From a virus, in IMG/VR virus record IMGVR_UViG_3300009285_001091, positions 1 to 23,043 of that record: DNA of 23,043 nucleotides. One strand, 5' to 3'. Under the pieces are notes generated by a model. The model saw nothing but the letters and a program-made list of their open reading frames with translations, was not told the DNA's origin and searched no databases. Made by a program: the position numbers and the translations under genes. Every line of letters begins with the position of its first letter. Within the stretch, counting starts at the first letter, position 1. Of this stretch, positions 14,668 to 21,234 are shown one piece after another.

Positions 14668-15671
14668 GAATTTGTAACCTCACAGATAACTGGTTGGTTC
14701 TCCTCAAGAACCTGCTTAATTATTTTATCGGGCTTATTGTCATTAATTAAATAATGCTTCAATCCGAAAGCATCAGCGATTTTCCTAAAGTCAGGGAAAC
14801 TCAACCCAGTCTTAGTATCAATTCCTATAAACCTACCCTCCATAAATCTATTTTGGGTGGCTCTTATAAGCCCATAACCCTGATTGTTCCAAACAAATAT
14901 CTTAATCGGTAAGTTGTTATTTTTGACTGTAGCCAACTCCTGTAAATTCATCATCAGCGACCCGTCCCCGGTAATACACAAGGTATGCCCTAGCACTCCA
15001 GCCCCGAGACTGCCAGCCCACCAACCCATGCTTGATAAACCGCCGGTAGTAATAAACTTCTGACCTCGCTTAATCTTCCACGCTTGAGCGACAACATGAA
15101 AGCACGACCCCGTGTCTACGAGAATAATATCATTAGGTGATGCTAAGTTGGAAAGACATTCAGTAAAGTAATAAGAGTTAATCGGGTTTTCTTTCATCAT
15201 CGATTTACTAACAATCTTATATTTTCGCTTCCACTTATGACATTGATTAACCCATTCCAAATTATTAACCGGCGGGGCCGGAACTAGTAACAACTTATCA
15301 AAAAACTCCTGACAGCTGGTATTTACTAACGTGTCTATTTTTACGTCTTTAACCTGTAATTCTAACGGGTCAATATCTACCATGACTTTATGGGATTTGG
15401 GCGACCACTTATCCGGCTGATAACCAACGATTGAAGTCGCCGACAATCGGCACCCAGCGATAAACAATAGATCACATTCCTGAAACGCCCTTAAAGACTG
15501 AACGTCACCATAGATACCGGCATGACCGACGTGTAACGGGTGACTATAAGGCACCAGATCAATCGCCAGCCTTGATAACACAATCGGGTATTGATACTTC
15601 TCGGCAAACTCAAGGTATTTAGAACCTTTAGCCCCAGCACCGAGTAGTAAAAGAGGTTTACAGTAATTCAT
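14580..15671 (-). CDS. ThDP-dependent carboligase, C-terminal subunit (central and PP domains)
   Basis: This 363-residue protein is the second half of an acetolactate-synthase-like enzyme. Residues 1-130 are the central Rossmann-like domain (PLLLLGAGAKGS, then GIYGDVQSL and FIAGCRL). Residues 165 to 330 are the ThDP pyrophosphate domain, with GDGS at 235-238 and NN at 262-263, the metal/cofactor motif. WNNQGYGLIRATQNRF and SFPDFRKIADAFG match ThDP enzymes in LPS sugar clusters. The ATG overlaps the stop of the N-terminal half (ATGA), so the two polypeptides should be made together and assemble. Candidate reaction: transfer of a two-carbon unit from pyruvate to a keto-sugar, as in YerE. The C-terminal tail overlaps the zinc-ribbon gene. 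Confidence 0.8.
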   Translation of the reverse strand: MNYCKPLLLLGAGAKGSKYLEFAEKYQYPIVLSRLAIDLVPYSHPLHVGHAGIYGDVQSLRAFQECDLLFIAGCRLSATSIVGYQPDKWSPKSHKVMVDIDPLELQVKDVKIDTLVNTSCQEFFDKLLLVPAPPVNNLEWVNQCHKWKRKYKIVSKSMMKENPINSYYFTECLSNLASPNDIILVDTGSCFHVVAQAWKIKRGQKFITTGGLSSMGWWAGSLGAGVLGHTLCITGDGSLMMNLQELATVKNNNLPIKIFVWNNQGYGLIRATQNRFMEGRFIGIDTKTGLSFPDFRKIADAFGLKHYLINDNKPDKIIKQVLEENQPVICEVTNSCTQILLRPSDLFTAPSVSNRAKSTSSAK

Positions 15672-16189
15672 ATATTTTTAGCCTGTTGGTCAAGAGGAAT
15701 ATCCAACCAAACCGGCCCCCGTCTTGGGGTCATGGCTTGATCGTACGCCTCTTGGACATACTGTTTAGTTTTTTTAGGGTCGTCTATCGTCTTAAAATAC
15801 TTAACAAAACTTGAAACAATCGGCTCTACGTTAATCCCTTGGATTCCATATTGTCTTATCCCGGTTTTCTTCATGTAATCCACCGCATTAAGATTATACT
15901 GGCCGGATAAAATCATCATCGGGCTAGAATCCATAAACCCACCGATTACCCCGTTTAAGACATTTGCCACGCCGGGACCGGCAGTCACTAGAGCCACGCC
16001 TAGCTTGCCTGATAACCTGCTATAAGCGTCTGCCGCCATACTACAAGCTTGCTCGTGGTGGCAGCAGATATACTTGATACCACTTCGTAATAGGGCATCA
16101 TTAAGATACATGGCCTGACCGCCGACTACCAAATAAACCACATCAGTCTTATCTTTTAAGAAATCAAATATGTAATCACTTACGAGCAT
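15668..16189 (-). CDS. ThDP-dependent carboligase, N-terminal subunit (PYR domain)
   Basis: This 173-residue protein is the ThDP pyrimidine-binding domain of an acetolactate-synthase-like enzyme. CCHHEQACSMAADAYSR carries the catalytic glutamate (E46) that activates the cofactor, followed by VTAGPGVANVLNG and PMMILSGQ. It ends at WLDIPLDQQAKN, the usual end of the PYR domain, exactly where the linker to the central domain begins. Cellular relatives are single chains of about 550-590 residues; here the two halves total 536. It overlaps the aldolase gene by 14 bases at its start. Confidence 0.8.
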   Translation of the reverse strand: MLVSDYIFDFLKDKTDVVYLVVGGQAMYLNDALLRSGIKYICCHHEQACSMAADAYSRLSGKLGVALVTAGPGVANVLNGVIGGFMDSSPMMILSGQYNLNAVDYMKKTGIRQYGIQGINVEPIVSSFVKYFKTIDDPKKTKQYVQEAYDQAMTPRRGPVWLDIPLDQQAKNI

Positions 16190-17183
16190 GAAGTTCCTTT
16201 GCCACAGTTATAATTAAATCCTCTTGTCCGGCCACGGCTTTCCGTTTGCCTAACTCCATAAAAATATCCCTAACATCAACTCCGTACTCTTTAGCGGCTT
16301 TCAAAGCGTGATCCTTAAAACCCGAGAATATCCCGGCTAAACCTGAAGCTATTGAAGTGGGTGTAATCTCCTGAATATGATTATGTTCTTTCATTATTTG
16401 AGCGACTAAATCAGAATTATCCATGAGTTTATATAAATCCAAACCTGTTTCATAACCTAACTTGTGAAGAACAGCTACCATAACCTCTAATTGGCAATTT
16501 CCCGCCCCGGCACCAAATCCCCTTGAAGTACAGTCAAGGAAACTAGCCCCGGCCTTAACCGCCTTTAATGAACTGGCGATCGCCAATCCTAAATTATTAT
16601 GTGCATGAAAACCGACGGAAATATCATTATTGGCTAAATAGTTTATTTTCCAACCAGCCTCACCGGGTAAAATCGCCCCAGCACTATCCATTAAAAGAAT
16701 GTAATCAGCACCGTAAGACACCATTAGATTAGCCTGTTCTAGTAACTTAACCTCATCGACGGTATGGGCCATCATCAACACCCCATAAACTTCTAAACCC
16801 TTTGACTTGCAAAAATCAATATGCTGTCTGGTTACATTTGCCTCAGTACAATGTGAGGCGATCATCGCCACATTGACACCAATTTCTATTGCCGGTTTTA
16901 GATTAACTTTAATTGTGCCAAAGCCGGGGATCATAAATATACCGAGCTTGGTATGTTTTAATTCTTTTCTGGCCGTTTCTAGCATTTCCTGGTCAGATAA
17001 AAGAGCAAACCCTACTTGGAAAGAAGAAGCTGATAATCCATTACCGTGTCCCACGATTAAGGTGTTAATTCCTGCTAATTCAGCCCCTCTTGAATATTCC
17101 TTAATATTATTCTTAGTTAACTTATGTTTTATCGCATGTTGACCGTCTCTAAGTGTCGAATCGATCAATCTTATTTTTCCCAT
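16176..17183 (-). CDS. 4-hydroxy-2-oxovalerate aldolase-like (DmpG/BphI family)
   Basis: This 335-residue TIM-barrel enzyme belongs to the HMG-CoA-lyase-like aldolases. DSTLRDGQHAIKH contains D8 (metal), R12, D13 and H16, matching DmpG R17, D18 and H21; HAHNN gives the metal ligands H193 and H195; GAGAGNCQLEV and GKRKAVAGQEDLI are DmpG signatures. DmpG cleaves 4-hydroxy-2-oxovalerate to pyruvate and acetaldehyde, reversibly, in complex with DmpF. The Tyr291 of DmpG appears to be Phe here (F286 in GLAGIFSGF). The start is coupled to the endonuclease gene by a 13-base overlap, with AAAGGAAA as ribosome site. Being in a sugar operon, it may supply pyruvate to, or build a side chain with, the ThDP enzyme. 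Confidence 0.88.
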   Translation of the reverse strand: MGKIRLIDSTLRDGQHAIKHKLTKNNIKEYSRGAELAGINTLIVGHGNGLSASSFQVGFALLSDQEMLETARKELKHTKLGIFMIPGFGTIKVNLKPAIEIGVNVAMIASHCTEANVTRQHIDFCKSKGLEVYGVLMMAHTVDEVKLLEQANLMVSYGADYILLMDSAGAILPGEAGWKINYLANNDISVGFHAHNNLGLAIASSLKAVKAGASFLDCTSRGFGAGAGNCQLEVMVAVLHKLGYETGLDLYKLMDNSDLVAQIMKEHNHIQEITPTSIASGLAGIFSGFKDHALKAAKEYGVDVRDIFMELGKRKAVAGQEDLIITVAKELHARK

Positions 17184-17884
17184 ATTTTCCTTTTAGTTTT
17201 ATTGTGGCACTCTTTACATAAAGTTCTACCATTATTTATATTCCAAAATTCTTCGCACTGTATGGCTTGAGTTAAATTTCTTATATCATTGCCCCAAAAT
17301 ATCTCAGAAAACTTCTTTGGATAATGATCAGCTTCTAAAAATCCACCTCTTTTGTCACAAATAACACAAGTAAAATTATCCCTAGTAAATATATCAGAAC
17401 GCCATTGACGATATTCAAAAGATTTTCTTATTTGTTCAACTAATGGAGTAATCCCACCTTTCCAAGCATAGTGATTTTCTCCCGCATATATACCTCTCTT
17501 AAATGAGCCGTTATTTATCCATCCTGGTTTTTTAATTCCTTTTCTAGGACTCGGTTGACCTTTTTTAAACTCACTCTTTGGACTTAGTTGATTTTTTGAA
17601 TATTCATCTTTTATAAATTCAAAAGTTAGATTTACATTGGTGTTAAAAGCTTTAGCTATTTTATTAAGAAATGAAAGACTGGGAAGAGAATTACCATTTT
17701 CTAATCTTGCTATACTTGGTTGTTTACTTTTAATCATTTTAGCTAGTTTTTCTTGGGTAATGCCCCTAATTACCCTTACTTGAATTATAAGACGGGCAAT
17801 TTCTCTAGCAAGATCTCGTTTTTCATATTCAGCCCTAAATTTAGGGGTTTTTAATAGTTTTTGTTTATACTGTTTTAGATCCAT
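17171..17884 (-). CDS. HigA-like antitoxin fused to NUMOD3/HNH endonuclease
   Basis: This 237-residue protein has three parts. Residues 1-90 are a HigA-type XRE antitoxin: the helical start (KQYKQKLLKTPKFRAEYEK), then ITQEKLAKMIKSKQPSIARLE and PSLSFLNKIAKAF. Residues 105-132 hold NUMOD3-like motifs (FKKGQPSPRKG, FKRGIYAGE). Residues 158-233 are a zinc-bearing HNH nuclease: CVIC, EADHYP (H187), NINNGR and CKECHN. The upstream gene, 11 bases away, is NUMOD3 repeats fused to the C-terminal half of a HigB toxin. The pair reads as a higBA cassette lodged inside one endonuclease gene. It may be autoregulatory and DNA-cleaving; toxin neutralisation is doubtful. The ribosome site is poor. Confidence 0.85.
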   Translation of the reverse strand: MDLKQYKQKLLKTPKFRAEYEKRDLAREIARLIIQVRVIRGITQEKLAKMIKSKQPSIARLENGNSLPSLSFLNKIAKAFNTNVNLTFEFIKDEYSKNQLSPKSEFKKGQPSPRKGIKKPGWINNGSFKRGIYAGENHYAWKGGITPLVEQIRKSFEYRQWRSDIFTRDNFTCVICDKRGGFLEADHYPKKFSEIFWGNDIRNLTQAIQCEEFWNINNGRTLCKECHNKTKRKIWEK

Positions 17885-17895
17885 ATCTTAAATAT

Positions 17896-18309
17896 TTAAT
17901 AACTTATATCTAATTGATTTAATTGTAGCTTTCTCCTGACCAAGGCGATGTCAATTTCTTTTTGAGGAGTGTAATCAGTTTTTTTGATAAATATATGAAG
18001 TAGCCAACTACTTGTCTCAACAATCATAAGTAAAATACGATAGATGGCATTGTTAAATTTTATGCGTAATTCATAATGAATGCCTTTTTGGCTTTTACTC
18101 CAGGGGATAATTCCTTTTTTAAAGGAACCACTATTTGGTTTACATATTCCTTTAGTCCCTTTATTCCAAGGAATGCGGCCTTTTTGTGACTGACTCATCT
18201 TTTTTCTAACATCAAGCCGTTTCATCGGATTATTTTCTTTCATCCGCTTGCTAGTTGCTGGAGATTGTAACCCTTTATTCCATGGTATATTCCCTTTTTT
18301 AACGGGCAT
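17896..18309 (-). CDS. NUMOD3 repeats fused to C-terminal half of HigB/RelE-type toxin
   Basis: This 137-residue protein has two unlike halves. Residues 4-75 carry three NUMOD3-type motifs (KKGNIPWNKG, QKGRIPWNKG, FKKGIIPWSK) that in homing endonucleases bind DNA. Residues 79-135 (YELRIKFNNAIYRIL, then LLHIFIKKTDYTPQKEIDIA) match the second half of HigB/Gp49-like RelE-superfamily mRNA interferases, whose family pattern is YELRI...YRILY...LLHGFxKKTxKTPxxEI. The first half of the toxin (about 50-60 residues) is missing, replaced by NUMOD3 sequence. Ribosome-site sequence GGAG with an ATG at 18309, overlapping the preceding gene's stop. Toxicity is unlikely if the fold is incomplete, but cannot be excluded. 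Confidence 0.75.
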   Translation of the reverse strand: MPVKKGNIPWNKGLQSPATSKRMKENNPMKRLDVRKKMSQSQKGRIPWNKGTKGICKPNSGSFKKGIIPWSKSQKGIHYELRIKFNNAIYRILLMIVETSSWLLHIFIKKTDYTPQKEIDIALVRRKLQLNQLDISY

Positions 18310-18472
18310 ACATCTCCATAATTGTATTAGTTAATGATTCTGCCCACTCAGATAACTGTTTACTTTTATTGATATTTTCTATTGAAACCTTTAGTTTGTT
18401 TTCAAGGCAGTAAAGATAAACCGCTGCAGTAATATCCGCATAAACCCGATGATATAATTTATCTTTTTGCAT
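18299..18472 (-). CDS. Small hypothetical protein (57 residues)
   Basis: This 57-residue protein, with KLYHRVYADITAAVYLYC and QLSEWAESLTNTIMEMYAR, looks like two helices and a short strand. It starts at the ATG at 18472, overlapping the end of the aldehyde dehydrogenase gene by 14 bases, with GGGGGC as a weak ribosome site, and ends over the start of the NUMOD3-HigB gene. I recognise no family. It may be an original member of the operon that was next to the aldolase before the endonuclease/TA insertion. Confidence 0.55.
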   Translation of the reverse strand: MQKDKLYHRVYADITAAVYLYCLENKLKVSIENINKSKQLSEWAESLTNTIMEMYAR

Positions 18473-19184
18473 AAGCCCCCGCAACAGTTATTGCCGCCCG
18501 ATTGATTAACTCAAGATTTCCCGGTAATCCGCCCTCGGTTTTAATCATTTTAGTTATCGACTCCCGTTTTCCGTTTAACATATAGATCAAAGTATTTCTC
18601 ATCTCAATCTCCGCCGGGTTGATTATAATTATCGCTTTAGCTTTAGGGACACCGCATAACTCCACTAAAGCATCAGCCGTAGTTTGAGTAAACTCATCAA
18701 TGTTATTTCTAGTCCCCATACCGGCAGAACTTGAAGCGATAGTTGATATAAGCTCCATATACTCAATTTCTGGGTGTTTATCCATAATCTCTTTAGCTAC
18801 CGGACAGATTGCTTGCGCTCCGCAAGTCACCAAACTAACTTCGGGTTCAGTCAAACATTCTTTAAGATTGATTTCAGGCACACACATTTTACCAACCCGT
18901 GATGGAGTTAAATCAATAATAAATTTATCCATTTCATGAAACACACCGCTATTGGCTATATGGGAATGGGCGTTGGTACAATCAAAAACTATTTTAGCCT
19001 CACTAGGAATACCGGATATTGATTGAGTTGAAGTCGGCACGCCCAATTCTTTAGCCCGTTTAATTCCGGGCGATTCCTCACGCTGTCCAGAGAACATCAC
19101 GCACTCTAAATATGGAGACCTAATTACTTTAACTAGCAAATCCGAACCTACAAGGCCCGTTCCGAGAATTGCTATTTTGACCAT
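18459..19184 (-). CDS. Acylating acetaldehyde dehydrogenase-like (DmpF family), compact
   Basis: This 241-residue protein matches DmpF/MhpF, which oxidises acetaldehyde with CoA and NAD to acetyl-CoA and pairs with DmpG. Motifs are GTGLVG (8-13, NAD binding), FDCTNAHSH, DLTPSRVG, TCGAQA with catalytic C121 (DmpF C132), and SAGMGTRNNIDEFTQTT (153-169). Cellular DmpF is about 305-315 residues; here the segment after YMLNGKR is missing until TEGGLPGNLELIN, so about 65-70 residues of the dimer/partner-contact domain are deleted with the reading frame intact. It overlaps the HNH gene by 13 bases (ribosome site AAAGG). It could serve as a reductase or dehydrogenase of a sugar side chain. Confidence 0.85.
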   Translation of the reverse strand: MVKIAILGTGLVGSDLLVKVIRSPYLECVMFSGQREESPGIKRAKELGVPTSTQSISGIPSEAKIVFDCTNAHSHIANSGVFHEMDKFIIDLTPSRVGKMCVPEINLKECLTEPEVSLVTCGAQAICPVAKEIMDKHPEIEYMELISTIASSSAGMGTRNNIDEFTQTTADALVELCGVPKAKAIIIINPAEIEMRNTLIYMLNGKRESITKMIKTEGGLPGNLELINRAAITVAGAYAKR

Positions 19185-19624
19185 TTTGCCTTTCTTTTAA
19201 TCCAATGCTTTTTTATGGAATCACTTAATCTCTTTCTTGTTTCTAAACTTAATTTTCTTCCCTTTAAATGCATACTTGCATGAACTGGTCTACTCATTAA
19301 CTCCAAATTTTCTGGTCTATTGTCAAGCCTATTCCCATTTATATGGTGGCAAATTTCATTAGATGTTAAATATCTCCCTATCTTTTTTTCAAGAATTAAA
19401 CGGTGCTCAAAAATATAACCTTTTACTGCATGAGGGTGATTTTTTTTCATAATTAAATAATATCCATTTTCTATATATTTTCCACCTTTCCATCGAGGAT
19501 TTTTAATCCCTGTCCATATTCCTTTCTTTCCTTGACTCCACGGGATATGCCCCTTTTTGAAACTTGTCGTCGGAATGAATCCTTTGATGAATCTCCCTTT
19601 TTTGTCTCTCATCTTTTGTTGCAT
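19172..19624 (-). CDS. NUMOD3/HNH homing endonuclease
   Basis: This 150-residue protein is a free-standing HNH endonuclease. NUMOD3-like motifs (FIKGFIPTT, FKKGHIPWSQG) occupy residues 10-35, and the nuclease runs about 68-119 with FEHRLILEKKIGR, ICHHINGNRLDNRPENLELM and HASMH, the classic HNH_3 layout. A basic C-terminal region (KLSLETRKRLSDSIKKHW) likely binds DNA. It sits at the junction between the nucleotidyltransferase and the aldehyde dehydrogenase, starting inside the former's 3' end (AAGGGA ribosome site) and ending 13 bases into the latter. Such genes spread by cutting alleles that lack them. Confidence 0.92.
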   Translation of the reverse strand: MQQKMRDKKGRFIKGFIPTTSFKKGHIPWSQGKKGIWTGIKNPRWKGGKYIENGYYLIMKKNHPHAVKGYIFEHRLILEKKIGRYLTSNEICHHINGNRLDNRPENLELMSRPVHASMHLKGRKLSLETRKRLSDSIKKHWIKRKAKWSK

Positions 19625-20123
19625 AAAATTCCCTTGTCAATTGTAACCTTCTAGGGTTCCCAATGTCAAGCCAATAACAGTTAAAATTTTCTTTTAGTTT
19701 TTCCCCACCACGCCAAACAACCTTAACACCTGTGTAAACTTTATCAAAAGAATATACCGAATTTTTGTTAACATTGCTAACCTCAATCATTTTATTTATA
19801 TCTATATCAGTTAAAGTATCACCGTTCATGCAGATATACTGCTCACCAAGCCAGCCCATTTCTGCCAATCGCCTCTCCGTTTCCTTTTCACCTAACAAGA
19901 TCGGTTCATAAAAGTAAAGTAACCTATTGCCAAAATACTCCATAATCGGTTTGGGTTTGTAGTGTAGGTTGACAATAATCTGGGTAATCCCGAATGAGTT
20001 GAGGTGCTTAACAATATGCTCTAGTACAGGTTTCCCTGCCACATAGATCATTGGCTTGGGAACCTTATCAGTTAAAGGTCTTAATCTTGTCCCATTTCCA
20101 GCACAAAAAACTAGCGCACGCAT
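19503..20123 (-). CDS. Heptose-1-phosphate nucleotidyltransferase-like (HddC type), compact
   Basis: This sugar-1-phosphate nucleotidyltransferase carries AGNGTRLRPLTDKVPKPM (residues 8-25, the nucleotide-binding signature), GKPVLEHIV, CMNGDTL with the metal-binding Asp, and YWLDIGNPRRLQ near residue 150-160. In the HddC family it joins heptose-1-phosphate to GTP; its place after the kinase supports this role. Enzymes of this type are usually about 230 residues, ending shortly after the DIGTP motif; here the body is about 165 residues because the middle (about 60 residues of sugar-binding region) is short. The last 40 residues overlap the HNH gene and look like shadow sequence. The ATG is within GGGGGTTTATG, overlapping the kinase stop. 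Confidence 0.8.
   Translation of the reverse strand: MRALVFCAGNGTRLRPLTDKVPKPMIYVAGKPVLEHIVKHLNSFGITQIIVNLHYKPKPIMEYFGNRLLYFYEPILLGEKETERRLAEMGWLGEQYICMNGDTLTDIDINKMIEVSNVNKNSVYSFDKVYTGVKVVWRGGEKLKENFNCYWLDIGNPRRLQLTREFYATKDERQKREIHQRIHSDDKFQKGAYPVESRKERNMDRD
19640..19669 (-). promoter_or_regulatory. Weak candidate promoter for the HNH gene
   Basis: TTGACA (19669-19664), an 18-base spacer and TACAAT (19645-19640) lie just upstream of the HNH start at 19624. The bases also encode the conserved LDIGNPRRLQL end of the nucleotidyltransferase, so the match may be chance. Confidence 0.3.
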
Positions 20124-20950
20124 AAACCCCCATAATCTACCTTAAAAGGCACTTCTTTTAATTCCATACACTCTATAAACTCCTGCCTATTATTCGGCTC
20201 GACCACGAATAAGAAGTATCCACCTTGACCGGCACCGATTAGTTTTCCACCGATAGCACCATGTCTCATTCCAGCCTCATAAATATCATTTATCTTATCA
20301 TTGGAAACATTATTAGAGATTTTTTTCAGTTCCCACGTGTTGTCTAGTAATTCTCCTAAATATTCATAATTATGTTCTTTAAACCCATTTAATGCTTCTG
20401 GCACAATCTCTGTCATTTGCTGTAACGCTTCAATCTGCCGTGGATCAGGATTTTCAAACCCTTTTTGAATTTCATAAGACCTGTGTTCTAATCCTAAATC
20501 AAACAAAACTAGCCAAGGCAAAAAACCCTCAAGAGCTAAAGGAGACAAACGGGTAACTTTAACTTCTTCACCTATTTCTAAATAATTAAACCCTCCCAAG
20601 ACTGACGCATAGTGATCCTGACACCCAGTAATCCCAAACTCTTTTTCCTTTTCAAATGCATCCTTAGCAACTTGAGCTTGAGATTTTAAGTTAGGATCAA
20701 CCCCCAAATATTTATACAACGCCCCATAGGTTGCCACCATCATGCTAGCCGAGCCGCCCAAACCACCACCAATACTTGGCCTCTCGACTTTAAAATTAAA
20801 CAAAGGATCAATGGTTACTTTTGTATAGTAATTGATCGCAAAATTTATCACCTTACCGCCGTAATGAGAGGCGAATGGTTCCACATCTGAACCTCCGCCA
20901 AAAAGAGAAATGCGGCACGGTGCTGTTGCTGTTATCCGAGAAGTTTGCAT
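20111..20950 (-). CDS. D-glycero-D-manno-heptose 7-phosphate kinase-like (HddA type)
   Basis: This 279-residue GHMP kinase has the three family motifs: TATAPCRISLFGGGSD (motif 1, residues 7-22), GGGLGGSASM (motif 2, 61-70, ATP phosphate loop) and GGKLIGAGQGGYFLF (motif 3). It closely resembles HddA, which phosphorylates D-glycero-D-manno-heptose 7-phosphate at C1. HddA is usually 330-345 residues; here the stretch between the first strand pair and motif 2 is about 40 residues short. It sits between the HAD phosphatase (19-base overlap) and the nucleotidyltransferase (13-base overlap). Ribosome site GGAG. Confidence 0.88.
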   Translation of the reverse strand: MQTSRITATAPCRISLFGGGSDVEPFASHYGGKVINFAINYYTKVTIDPLFNFKVERPSIGGGLGGSASMMVATYGALYKYLGVDPNLKSQAQVAKDAFEKEKEFGITGCQDHYASVLGGFNYLEIGEEVKVTRLSPLALEGFLPWLVLFDLGLEHRSYEIQKGFENPDPRQIEALQQMTEIVPEALNGFKEHNYEYLGELLDNTWELKKISNNVSNDKINDIYEAGMRHGAIGGKLIGAGQGGYFLFVVEPNNRQEFIECMELKEVPFKVDYGGLCVR

Positions 20951-21234
20951 GTATCACTCCAGCTTATAAATCTTATCGCCCGGTCATCAATTATCATTTT
21001 TGTTTCTGGGAGTTTCTTATCAGTTACTACTAAACCTTTAAACCCGTTCTTAACTAACCACGGAACCACTTGACCAGCTGGCCGATTGGTTAAGACATAA
21101 ACAAGATGTTTTTTCTGCAGCCACTTAATTGCCTCTTTAGATTGCTTGACTGGTTTTAGATTATCTATTGTTGTCTCACTAGGGATTTTTTCGTGCTGGC
21201 AAATAACCCCGTCAAAATCACAAGCTACAATCAT
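20932..21234 (-). CDS. Small HAD-family phosphatase
   Basis: This 100-residue HAD-superfamily protein has ACDFDGVI (D6 and D8, the nucleophile and acid/base), VYVLTNRP (motif II Thr) and IIDDRAIRF (motif IV acidic pair). Its size is that of the cap-less core only. Sitting between the isomerase and the heptose kinase, it plausibly removes the C7 phosphate, the GmhB step, although GmhB itself is about 180 residues with zinc-binding Cys that are absent here. The ATG overlaps the isomerase stop (ATGA). Confidence 0.8.
   Translation of the reverse strand: MIVACDFDGVICQHEKIPSETTIDNLKPVKQSKEAIKWLQKKHLVYVLTNRPAGQVVPWLVKNGFKGLVVTDKKLPETKMIIDDRAIRFISWSDTCKLLG

Noticed and set aside
15668-15671. Frameshift pseudogene of the ThDP enzyme
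   Set aside because: The break falls at a domain linker and creates an exact ATGA coupling with intact motifs in both halves, so a functional split is more likely, although a read check is worthwhile.
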